Shown here in pieces: positions 1 through 6,570 of a stretch of DNA of 6,658 bases. A program made the translations under genes and the position numbers. Position 1 is the first letter of the stretch, and each line of letters begins with the position of its first letter. The stretch covers positions 1 through 6,658 of the forward strand of contig JBCCRH010000351.1 in the NCBI GenBank assembly GCA_039208045.1. Direction: 5' to 3'. Under the pieces are notes generated by a model. It searched no databases and was not told where the DNA came from. It saw only the letters and a program-made list of their open reading frames with translations. Origin of the DNA: JBCCRH01 sp039208045. Its GTDB lineage: Bacteria; Bacteroidota; Bacteroidia; Chitinophagales; Saprospiraceae.

Positions 1-1184
1 TGGATGGTGCCTAGCTCTCCCGCACAGTTAATAGCAGTCAAGATTTCACTATTGGTACTCAGCGCTGTAGGCTCTTCGATGGTGACGAGCACTTCGGTTT
101 GGCAAGTATTTTCATCGCTTACTAGAATGGTGTAGTCGCCTCCGGCTAATTCAGTAAAGCTTCCGGTGGTATTGCTAGTACCATTTAGCGTAAAGCTTAA
201 TGCCCCCGTGCCGCCCTGTGCAAGTATTGTGATGGCCCCATCGCTAGCACCGGCACAGCTCACATTAGCTGCCATCCCCATTTCGACTGTGATGGGCTGT
301 AGTGCATCGAGCGTGACATCCACAGTGCTGGTACAGCCGTTTTGATCCGCTACCACAATGGTATATTCGCCAGGGTTCAGATTGTTGAAGGTGCCGCTGG
401 TGTTGGTGGTTTCGCCAAGGGTGTAGGTGAGGGTGCCTGTTCCACCATTGGCGGTAAGTTGGAGGGTGCCATTTGCCTCTCCTGCGCATAGCGGGTTGGT
501 CTGTGCGATAACTTCTATAGTGATTGGAGTGGGACTGTTGAGTGTTGCAGTGGAGGTCAGGGTACAGCCATTGTCATCAGTGATGGTCGCGGTGTAGGTG
601 CCTCCTTGCACACCGTCGAATAGGCCCGTGCTATTGGTGCTGCCATTTAGCGCAAAGCTGTAAGGAGCGGTACCCCCTGTAGCTTCGAATTGGATGGCGC
701 CGAGCTCTCCCGCACAATCGATAGCAGTCAAGATTTCACTATCGGTACTTAGCGCTATAGGCTCTTCAATGGTGACGAGCACTTCTGTTTGACAATCATT
801 TTCATCGCTCACTAGAATCGTGTAATCGCCTCCGGCGAGCTCGGTAAAGCTTCCGGTGGTGTTACTCGTTCCATTTAGCGAAAAGCTTAATGCCCCCGTG
901 CCGCCTTGTGCAAGTACTGTGATGGCGCCGTCATTAGCACCGGCGCAGCTTACGTTTGTTGCCATGTCCATTTCGGCTGTTAAGGCTGTTGGTGCAGCTA
1001 CTGCAACATCTTGGAGGGTGCTACAGCCATTTTGATCTTCTACGGTTAGCGTGTAACTGCCTGCTGATAATTGCTCAAATAGACCTGTTGTATTCGTTTC
1101 GTCACCTAAGGTGTAGGTGAGGGTGCCGGTGCCGCCTTGTGCAGCGGCCACTACTTGGCCGTCGATAGCTTCTGCACAAGATAT
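1..1184 (-). repeat. 690-bp higher-order duplication inside the repeat array (three SprB units)
   Basis: Positions 1-494 and 691-1184 align at a constant offset of 690 bp, exactly 230 codons, pairing units 10-11-12 with units 7-8-9. The match is strongest for the first 240 bases (1-240 against 691-930), where I count about 29 differences by eye and no gap, roughly 88% identity. It weakens across units 7 and 10, which still share the segment GGTGTLTYTLG. The second copy in reading order is truncated by the window edge, so further copies may follow. The pattern suggests recent growth of the array by in-frame duplication of a three-unit block. Confidence 0.85.
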
Positions 1185-2597
1185 GGGCGTTGTTTCAAGA
1201 TCAGTAATATTAATTGGAAATGGCATCGCAATTGCCACAGTATCGTAGACCGTGCAACCTAGTGAATCACTCATGCTGAGTGTGTAAATCCCTGCGGATA
1301 ACCCGTTGAGAATGGTATCTACCACAGTAGTATCATTGTTAATCGATAAGCTGTAATCACCTAGTCCACCAGCCCCACTCCATTCTAAATAACCATCTGT
1401 GCCTTCAAAACAACTAAGCCCTGCAATACTATCTATGGCTAAGGCCAGCGAATCATTAGTGGCAAGCTCGATTTCAAAGTTGGCCGAACAACCAAGGCTG
1501 TCTTCCACAGCTAGCATATACGTACCTGCTGCCAGATTGGAGAAGGTATTAATAGTATCCAACTCAAAGGTGTCTAATTGATACAGATAATTAGGAGCAC
1601 CACCAAACGCAAGGGCTGTGAAACTACCACTAGTATCGCCAAAGCAGCTGACGTCTTGCACCATTTCTAGCATCAGGCCAATGGAGTCCTGACTCTCTAC
1701 TGTGGCTTCAATACTAGTAATACAAGCATTGGCGTCTATTACCGTAAAGGTATAATCAGCAGCAGGGAGCTCGCTAAAAACGGGACTTGTTTGGGGAGTT
1801 TCATTGTCTATTGCATAAGAAAATGGTGCGGTTCCCCCTACTATTGATAAACTAACTTGGCCACTTGAATCACCAAAGCATAGTGCTGGTTCTTGACTTT
1901 CAATCAAAAGATTGAGCGGATTCGACTCCTCAATCTGTACGTCTATAAAGCCAACGCACTCGTTTGCATCCAAGACAATAACCGTATAATCGCCGGAGGC
2001 TAAATTCTCAAAGGTGCCACTGCCAAAAAAATCTTCGCCGTTAAGCGAGTATTGATAAGCAGGAGTACCGCCTGAAGCGCTTATACTTACGCTTCCATCA
2101 TCATTGCCGGCACAGCTGACCGCTTGTAGGTCTAATAAAGTGACCTCTATTGGGTTAGACGTGCTCATAACTATTTCTAGCTGACCGGTGCAGCCATTTT
2201 CATCCACTACTTGCGCTAGGTAGGTCCCCGGCTCCAAATCGGTAAATACGCCGGTAGTGTTAGGAGGGCCGTTGTTTAGGCTATAGGTGTATGTATTACC
2301 GGAGCCGGGCGTCCCTCCACTTGCCCCCAAGGTAATGATGCCATCAGCAGCGCCTTCACAGCTAACGTCTTGCTGCACATCTACGAAAGGGACTAAGAGA
2401 TTGGGCGCATTGATAGTGGTGGAAATATCAATAAATGCACCTTGCTCATCAAACACCGTAACCGTGTAGTTCCCTGCCGGGAGATTGGTAAATAAGCCAT
2501 CAGACTGTGTGACACCATTTAAGACGAACGTATAATCTGGAGTGCCTCCTAGTACGTCTACATCAATGGTTCCATCAGCGTCGCCTGCGCAGGAAAC
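1..2597 (-). repeat. Array of eleven complete plus one partial SprB-type repeat (protein-level, 76-82 residues each)
   Basis: Each unit follows one pattern: a start like VSCAGxxDG, then GGTxxYxYxLN, then a G-x-F-x-x-L-x-x-G-x-Y segment, then a strand ending DxxxC. Spacing between successive first cysteines is 77, 82, 78, 78, 78, 78, 77, 77, 76, 77 and 77 residues. Examples of unit starts are VSCAGDADG (unit 1), VSCEGAADG (unit 2), ALCFGDSSG (unit 4), LSCFEGTDG (unit 6) and PLCAGEANG (unit 10). The second cysteine is present in units 2 to 11, but unit 1 reads FDEQGAF at that place. The pattern matches the SprB repeat family, whose members are thought to be beta-sandwich modules of cell-surface filaments. 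Units nearer the left edge are more alike than those next to the protease domain. Confidence 0.88.
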
Positions 2598-3614
2598 GTC
2601 GGTCTGGTTGGCAATAAATGCCGTTAGTGGTGCTCCTTGTAGGTTACAAGCAGTAGCAGCAGAACTGGCTAAGGTCGCTCGTGAGGTTTCCAGGATGAGT
2701 CGCATATAGGCCACCTGATCGGCAGAAAAGGCATTCATGCAGTCATCGTTGACATAGTCCATGTAGTTCATAAACATATCCCCACCATTGCCACAAGACG
2801 GGCTAGGATGTACCGGGCAACCAAAGTTAGGGCCTGATTGATTTGGAGTATCTACAAAACCATCATCCCCTCCACAGCTGCCATTACCTGGCCCCCATAC
2901 ATGTCGCAAACCCAAGTAGTGCCCTATTTCATGTGTAGCGGTACGGCCCTCATCGTAAGGGGCATCGGTTGCAAAACCAGGGCCTCCAAAGGCTCCCGTT
3001 GCTACCACTATGCCATCCACGTTAGCTGATGGTATGCCTGCGGGAGACGGCAAATAAGCGTAGCCTAGTAGATTGCCAAGGCTGCCGACCCAAACATTCA
3101 TGTAGCGTTGGTTGTCCCAGCCGGTGGCGGTTTTGATGGCTACTTCGTTATTGATTAAGTTTAGGTTGGTAGGAAAGCGGGTAATACCGTCTGTTGGATT
3201 ACCTTGTGGGTCAACAGAGGCTAAGCAAAATTGAATTTGTGCATCTACAGCATCAAATACACTAGGGGTATTTCCTGCGTCTGCATTAAAACGTCGGAAA
3301 TCATCATTCATCACATTAATTTGTGATAAAATGCGAGGCAGACTAAGGTTGGCACCTTGGCCGATTGCTTGCCCCGGCGGGTGGGTAATAATGACGTGAA
3401 CGGGGATGGTAATAATGGGATTGCTCCTGCTTGATATCCTTGGTCGGTAGATTCTAGTAGGGCCATTTGTTACTTCGTGTAAATGCTCCGGGTGGTTTTC
3501 ATAAAATCGCTGCATCACAACATCGGTAGCACAGCGAACGCGATCGGATTGTGCATGGCTCAGATACGGCAATAAAAAAGAGAGGAGGAGCAAAGTCCGT
3601 CTTAGATAGTGCAT
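1..3614 (-). CDS. Secreted M43 family metalloprotease with long SprB-type repeat array (C-terminus cut by window edge)
   Basis: The frame read from ATG (3614-3612) stays open to position 1, giving at least 1204 codons with no stop. Residues 1-21 form a Sec signal peptide: RR, a leucine-rich core, then SHA before Q22. The catalytic domain spans roughly residues 60-320. It contains HEIGHYLGLRH (His228, Glu229, His232, His238), the zinc site HExxHxxGxxH, and a Met-turn NYMDY (Met285) with flanking cysteines, as in the M43 pappalysin family. From about residue 340 the protein is a run of SprB-type repeats; the first Cys of each lies at 342, 419, 501, 579, 657, 735, 813, 890, 967, 1043, 1120 and 1197. 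M43 enzymes cut extracellular proteins, and SprB repeats occur in large surface adhesins of gliding Bacteroidota. I infer export by the type IX system, with the sorting domain outside the window. The substrate is unknown. The protease call is firm; an adhesin role is inference. Confidence 0.93.
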   Translation of the reverse strand, partial: MHYLRRTLLLLSFLLPYLSHAQSDRVRCATDVVMQRFYENHPEHLHEVTNGPTRIYRPRISSRSNPIITIPVHVIITHPPGQAIGQGANLSLPRILSQINVMNDDFRRFNADAGNTPSVFDAVDAQIQFCLASVDPQGNPTDGITRFPTNLNLINNEVAIKTATGWDNQRYMNVWVGSLGNLLGYAYLPSPAGIPSANVDGIVVATGAFGGPGFATDAPYDEGRTATHEIGHYLGLRHVWGPGNGSCGGDDGFVDTPNQSGPNFGCPVHPSPSCGNGGDMFMNYMDYVNDDCMNAFSADQVAYMRLILETSRATLASSAATACNLQGAPLTAFIANQTDVSCAGDADGTIDVDVLGGTPDYTFVLNGVTQSDGLFTNLPAGNYTVTVFDEQGAFIDISTTINAPNLLVPFVDVQQDVSCEGAADGIITLGASGGTPGSGNTYTYSLNNGPPNTTGVFTDLEPGTYLAQVVDENGCTGQLEIVMSTSNPIEVTLLDLQAVSCAGNDDGSVSISASGGTPAYQYSLNGEDFFGSGTFENLASGDYTVIVLDANECVGFIDVQIEESNPLNLLIESQEPALCFGDSSGQVSLSIVGGTAPFSYAIDNETPQTSPVFSELPAADYTFTVIDANACITSIEATVESQDSIGLMLEMVQDVSCFGDTSGSFTALAFGGAPNYLYQLDTFELDTINTFSNLAAGTYMLAVEDSLGCSANFEIELATNDSLALAIDSIAGLSCFEGTDGYLEWSGAGGLGDYSLSINNDTTVVDTILNGLSAGIYTLSMSDSLGCTVYDTVAIAMPFPINITDLETTPISCAEAIDGQVVAAAQGGTGTLTYTLGDETNTTGLFEQLSAGSYTLTVEDQNGCSTLQDVAVAAPTALTAEMDMATNVSCAGANDGAITVLAQGGTGALSFSLNGTSNTTGSFTELAGGDYTILVSDENDCQTEVLVTIEEPIALSTDSEILTAIDCAGELGAIQFEATGGTAPYSFALNGSTNSTGLFDGVQGGTYTATITDDNGCTLTSTATLNSPTPITIEVIAQTNPLCAGEANGTLQLTANGGTGTLTYTLGETTNTSGTFNNLNPGEYTIVVADQNGCTSTVDVTLDALQPITVEMGMAANVSCAGASDGAITILAQGGTGALSFTLNGTSNTTGSFTELAGGDYTILVSDENTCQTEVLVTIEEPTALSTNSEILTAINCAGELGTI

Positions 3615-3638
3615 ATTAGTGTTTATTTGGATATCCTA

Positions 3639-3646
3639 CAAATATA
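3639..3646 (-). promoter_or_regulatory. Bacteroidota -7 promoter box for the M43 protease gene
   Basis: On the minus strand these bases read TATATTTG, a perfect match to the Bacteroidota sigma-ABfr -7 consensus TAnnTTTG. The box ends 24 bases before the ATG at 3614, so the leader would be short, on the order of 15-20 bases. I see no convincing TTTG -33 box at the usual 17-21 base spacing; the nearest minus-strand TTTG is 31 bases upstream. No Shine-Dalgarno sequence precedes the ATG, only an A-rich stretch, which is usual for this phylum. This is the best promoter candidate for the protease gene. Confidence 0.55.
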
Positions 3647-3813
3647 GCGTGCGAAGTTCTGGCTTTCAGTTATAATTCAAAAATCTTACCTCTTGGGTAT
3701 TGTCAACTACCAAACATTAGGGTAAGAAAGCTACCAGATATTATGGTGGTCTTCAGATGGAAATCTATTGAAAATCAAGCTTTTTCGAGCATTTGTCGAC
3801 TATTTTAACGACC

Positions 3814-3844
3814 TTTGCGGCTCACTTTTCAAACTATACTTTTG
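3814..3844 (+). promoter_or_regulatory. Promoter-like TTTG-N19-TACTTTTG overlapping the helicase start
   Basis: TTTG at 3814-3817 and TACTTTTG at 3837-3844 are separated by exactly 19 bases, matching the Bacteroidota -33/-7 arrangement. The last three bases of the -7 box are the TTG proposed as the helicase start codon, so transcription from here would begin after that codon. Either the match is by chance in this AT-rich stretch and the true promoter lies further upstream (3615-3810), or the helicase starts differently from the call made here. I keep it as a low-confidence site because both elements and the spacing are exact. Confidence 0.25.
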
Positions 3845-5284
3845 AGTACATTTAACAACCTAGGGCTTTCGGAACCCATTCTGAAGGCCATAGCAGAGCT
3901 TGGCTTCAAAACACCGAGCGAAATACAGGAGCAATCTATTCCCAAACTTATCAATGGACACAACGATTTTATTGGGCTAGCACAAACTGGAACGGGCAAA
4001 ACGGCTGCTTTCGGGCTACCACTAGTACAGCGTATTGATCCGACTAGTCCGCACACTCAGGCGCTCATCTTGGCACCTACGCGAGAGCTAGGGCAGCAAA
4101 TTGCCCAACAACTAGCGCTCTTTAGCAAATACCTGCCGCAAGTCAATACACTGGCTGTATACGGTGGCGCGCCTATCGTCGGGCAACTTCGCGCACTGCG
4201 CAAGCCTCAGCAAGTCATCATCGCTACACCAGGGCGCCTCATCGATCTCATCCGTCGTAAAGCAGTGAAGCTGGGGCAATTACAGTTTCTTGTGTTAGAC
4301 GAGGCAGATGAGATGCTCAATATGGGCTTCAAAGAAGACTTAGATACGATTCTCAGCCACATCCCTACGGAAAAGAACACTTGGCTTTTTTCAGCGACCA
4401 TGTCAGACGATATTTCTCGCATTGTGAAGACCTACATGGATGCGCCTCTTGAGGTGCGGCTGAATAGAAAGAATGAGGTAAATGTCAATATCAAACACCA
4501 ATACGCCTTGGTGCGCCGTGCTAACAAAACGGATGCCCTTACGCGCTTCTTGGATATTGAACCAGAGATGCGCGGGGTGGTGTTTTGCCGTACTAAGCGA
4601 GATACCCAGCAGCTAGCTGAAGATTTACTCCAAAAGAACTACAAAGCAGATGCCATACATGGCGATCTGTCGCAGCGCCAGCGCGATGCGGTAATGAATC
4701 GCTTCAAACGCCACGACTTGCAAGTACTGGTAGCTACCGATGTAGCGGCAAGAGGGATTGATGTAAATGATATTACGCATGTATTTCATTTTACCCTGCC
4801 AGATGATGTGTCTTACTACACGCATCGAAGTGGGCGTACTGCTAGGGCGGGGAAAAAGGGCACGTCTATTGCCTTTGTCAATGGCCGAGAGCAGTACAAG
4901 ATCAACCGCCTGATTAAGCAACTGGCTATCAACTTTACGCAAGTACGCATACCCGATGCCCATTCTATCTATGAAACCAAAGTAGAAAACTGGTGCCTCC
5001 AGGTATTAGAGCAACGCACGAAAGGCAAGCTAGACCAAACGCTTCTAGATCGCGCGAATCTCCTTTTTGGCAGCCTTTCCAAAGAAGAACTCACTGCGAA
5101 ACTCCTCATGATGGAGCTTGATAAGCAACTGCTCAATAGTGCAAATGACCTCAATGAAACGCCTCCAAAAAATAAGAAAGATTGGGGCCGGGGCCGCAAT
5201 GGCCGATCTGGTCGCTCGGGCTATCCCAAAAAAGGACGGAGAGGCCCTAACCGCAATAAGTTTAGCAAGAAAAAACGTAAATAA
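3842..5284 (+). CDS. DEAD-box ATP-dependent RNA helicase (DeaD/CshA/RhlE-like)
   Basis: This encodes a 480-residue cytoplasmic RNA helicase that unwinds short RNA duplexes using ATP, typically in ribosome assembly, cold adaptation or RNA decay. All core motifs are present. The Q motif lies around residues 22-34 (GFKTPSEIQ), motif I is AQTGTGKT (47-54), and Ia is PTREL. Ib is TPGR, motif II is DEAD (153-156) and III is SAT (184-186). Motif V is ATDVAARGID (from 298) and VI is HRSGRTAR (328-335). After the two RecA-like domains comes a helical region ending near SKEEL, then a basic tail from about residue 443, rich in Lys, Arg and Gly, probably for RNA binding. I chose the TTG at 3842 because the family normally begins just before STFNNLGL. 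The only other in-frame start is TTG at 3815, after a stop at 3806-3808. No Shine-Dalgarno is visible at either. The exact subfamily cannot be settled by eye. Confidence 0.95.
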   Translation: MSTFNNLGLSEPILKAIAELGFKTPSEIQEQSIPKLINGHNDFIGLAQTGTGKTAAFGLPLVQRIDPTSPHTQALILAPTRELGQQIAQQLALFSKYLPQVNTLAVYGGAPIVGQLRALRKPQQVIIATPGRLIDLIRRKAVKLGQLQFLVLDEADEMLNMGFKEDLDTILSHIPTEKNTWLFSATMSDDISRIVKTYMDAPLEVRLNRKNEVNVNIKHQYALVRRANKTDALTRFLDIEPEMRGVVFCRTKRDTQQLAEDLLQKNYKADAIHGDLSQRQRDAVMNRFKRHDLQVLVATDVAARGIDVNDITHVFHFTLPDDVSYYTHRSGRTARAGKKGTSIAFVNGREQYKINRLIKQLAINFTQVRIPDAHSIYETKVENWCLQVLEQRTKGKLDQTLLDRANLLFGSLSKEELTAKLLMMELDKQLLNSANDLNETPPKNKKDWGRGRNGRSGRSGYPKKGRRGPNRNKFSKKKRK

Positions 5285-5289
5285 GCGTT

Positions 5290-5463
5290 GTGCAAGCAAA
5301 ACGAATCTTTGGTTTTATCTTCCTATCGATAGCTGTTGGATATGGATTGTACCGAGCCTTTCCTGTATTAGTGGATTTAAGTGGGTCGGGTGCGAACCTG
5401 TTTTTCTTTTTGTTGATTATGCTCGTGCTTGTTTGGGCGGTGGTGCGGATATTGAATAGTTGA
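5290..5463 (+). CDS. Small two-helix membrane protein, function unknown
   Basis: A GTG start 5 bp after the helicase stop opens a 57-codon frame ending in TGA (5461-5463). The frame has no other start, because a stop lies at 5278-5280. The protein begins with a short basic end (QAKR) and has a hydrophobic segment at about residues 6-28 (IFGFIFLSIAVGYGLY). A short polar loop with DLSGSGAN follows, then a second hydrophobic segment at about 36-54 (LFFFLLIMLVLVWAVV), and the protein ends RILNS. This arrangement predicts an inner-membrane hairpin. The tight spacing suggests co-transcription and perhaps translational coupling with the helicase gene. I do not recognise the family and propose no function. 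The clean membrane-protein character of this frame, against a low-complexity region directly after its stop, argues that it is real. Confidence 0.7.
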   Translation: MQAKRIFGFIFLSIAVGYGLYRAFPVLVDLSGSGANLFFFLLIMLVLVWAVVRILNS

Positions 5464-5508
5464 GGGGTTTGGGAGTTTTGGGGTTGAGGAGTTTGGGGGT
5501 TTTGGGTT
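5462..5508 (+). repeat. G/T-rich tandem duplication, possible G-quadruplex, after the small membrane gene
   Basis: Two tandem copies of a unit of about 24 bp (5462-5485 and 5486-5508) differ by two substitutions and one missing G. The first begins inside the TGA stop codon of the preceding gene. Runs of three to five G lie at 5464, 5471, 5480, 5495 and 5504, separated by T-rich loops of 3-11 bases, so the non-template (RNA-like) strand could fold into a G-quadruplex. Further degenerate repeats follow: TTACGAGT at 5507-5514 and 5535-5542, and GTGTCG at 5513-5518 and 5548-5553. Confidence 0.65.
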
Positions 5509-5841
5509 ACGAGTGTCGGATTATGGGTTCCGGATTACGAGTTGTGGGTGTCGAATGCTGAATTGAGAGTGCCAAGCAAAAAAAATATTTGTGAGCTTCG
5601 TCTACTTTGTACTAATTGCCTGACAATCAAACCTATTGCTCTAGCAGATACAGCTTAATGGATATTCTCTGTGCCGCCACCAAAAACTCGTCCTCCGTCC
5701 TCCAAAACTCACAATTCCCCCCTCCGTCCCCCTATCCTCCGTCCCTCATTCCTTCCTCCGTCCTCCTATCCTCCGTCCTTCATTTTCTCCGTCCCCCTAT
5801 CCTCCGTCCCTCATTCCTTCCGCCTTCCTCCCCTCTGTCCC
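5464..5841. other. Convergent intergenic region, no gene, mostly low-complexity repeats
   Basis: Between the two convergent stops I find no credible coding sequence on either strand; open frames here translate the repeats into proline/serine-rich nonsense. The left third is G/T-rich on the plus strand. The middle (about 5574-5690) is ordinary AT-rich sequence with an A8 run near 5578-5587 and no strong hairpin. The right part is a polypyrimidine tandem repeat. No classical stem plus T-tract terminator is visible for either transcript. Confidence 0.7.
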
Positions 5842-5866
5842 TCATTCCCCGTCCTCCCTTCCCTCC
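5722..5866. repeat. Polypyrimidine 34-bp tandem repeat (purine-rich on the minus strand)
   Basis: Positions 5722-5755 and 5787-5820 are identical 34-bp copies. Between them, 5756-5786 is a 31-bp variant, and 5821-5866 is a degenerate continuation that enters the 3' end of the lipoprotein gene. Each unit contains CTCCGTCC twice, joined by CCTAT, and ends TCATTCCTTC. Related CGTCCTCC pieces extend leftward to about 5692. The plus strand is almost entirely C and T, so the minus strand is purine-rich with G runs up to five or six. Exact identity of separated copies suggests recent slippage or duplication. Confidence 0.85.
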
Positions 5867-6570
5867 AACCTCAGCGTTCCGAAAATGCCTGCATCGATCC
5901 AGCCGCGGTTTTTGTCTTCGCCTTCTACTGGGACAGAGCCGATGAAGTTTTCGCGCGCTGCGCTGTGGTCGTTATCGCAGTAGGCGATGGCGAAGCCTAG
6001 TTTTTTGTCTTCCTTCAGTTTAGTAGGCGTGTTGACTTGGTCGTCTTGATAGCTATCATCATATATGGCCATCGCTACTTCCCAGGTAGAGGTGTTGCCT
6101 TGTTGGGTGCGGCGAGATTGGATGTGCTCATTGTAGTAGCGGAAGGTGCTATCGGGGTCAATATCTACCACTTTGCCATCTAGTGCGATATGGTAGGCAA
6201 AGGCATTGTGACTGTACTGGTGGTTTCCTCCCGAATGATCTTCATCGATAAATATTTCCAGGCAATCGTCATCCCAATAGCGATCTAATCCGTCCTCGTG
6301 AATATCGATTAGGGTGTCGTCCTGGATCTCCGCAAGGATGTAGATAAAATCTTCTGACCAAGCGAGCTTGTAGCGGCCTTTAAAATCATCAGCGGTGTAG
6401 GGTTCGCCTAGCCACTGCTGATCAATGGGGTGCCACTCGGCATTTTGCCAACAGGCATCCGATGCTACACCATCAATAGTAGGTGCTTCTGTGGTGGCTT
6501 TCGCCAAAATTTCTTTGGTGCGGCTAGGCGTACAAGACGCTAGTGCTAATAGAAAGATTAAGATTCGCAT
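5842..6570 (-). CDS. CBM9-like (family 9 carbohydrate-binding) lipoprotein
   Basis: This encodes a 242-residue lipoprotein. The signal peptide is MRILIFLLALASC with lipobox LASC, lipidated at Cys13. The mature part matches the CBM9-like/DOMON-type beta-sandwich: APTIDG (29-34) with DACW (38-41), then a strand KLAWSEDFIYILAEI (68-82), then WDDDCLEIFID (99-109). It ends with GWIDAGIFGTLRL. Family members bind sugars or sit as extra domains on surface enzymes; here the domain is alone, so the ligand is unknown. I see no clear surface-export signal directly after Cys13, so the protein may face the periplasm. The ATG at 6570-6568 overlaps the stop of the upstream gene (TAATG), which fixes the start and implies coupling. 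The last six residues (GREDGE) and the TGA are encoded by the adjoining purine-rich repeat, so the original C-terminus may have been slightly different. Confidence 0.85.
   Translation of the reverse strand: MRILIFLLALASCTPSRTKEILAKATTEAPTIDGVASDACWQNAEWHPIDQQWLGEPYTADDFKGRYKLAWSEDFIYILAEIQDDTLIDIHEDGLDRYWDDDCLEIFIDEDHSGGNHQYSHNAFAYHIALDGKVVDIDPDSTFRYYNEHIQSRRTQQGNTSTWEVAMAIYDDSYQDDQVNTPTKLKEDKKLGFAIAYCDNDHSAARENFIGSVPVEGEDKNRGWIDAGIFGTLRLEGREDGE

Noticed and set aside
1399..3029. Plus-strand open frames of 60-63 codons within the repeat-protein gene
   Set aside because: They lie antisense to an uninterrupted coding frame with clear protease and repeat motifs.
3670..3676. TATAAT-like hexamer in the divergent region
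   Set aside because: Bacteroidota housekeeping promoters use TAnnTTTG, and no suitable upstream element accompanies it in this AT-rich stretch.
3815..3841. Nine-residue N-terminal extension of the helicase from the TTG at 3815
   Set aside because: Family members begin close to STFNNLGL, and there is no ribosome binding site or conserved motif in the extension.
4625..5299. Minus-strand open frames of 76-112 codons opposite the helicase
   Set aside because: They are antisense shadows of a complete DEAD-box gene and show no recognisable domain or start signal.
5574..5600. A-run followed by an AATATTT palindrome as a possible terminator
   Set aside because: The A8 run would give a T-tract only for the minus-strand transcript, and no GC-rich stem precedes it; it is over 240 bases past the lipoprotein stop.
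5722..5820. Evenly sized 34-bp repeats that could suggest a CRISPR array
   Set aside because: The repeats are directly adjacent, with no unique spacers, and are low-complexity polypyrimidine; no cas genes are present.
5616..6000. Plus-strand frames encoding proline/serine-rich proteins
   Set aside because: They are translations of the polypyrimidine repeat in two frames plus the antisense of the lipoprotein gene; two overlapping frames giving similar composition is a repeat artefact.
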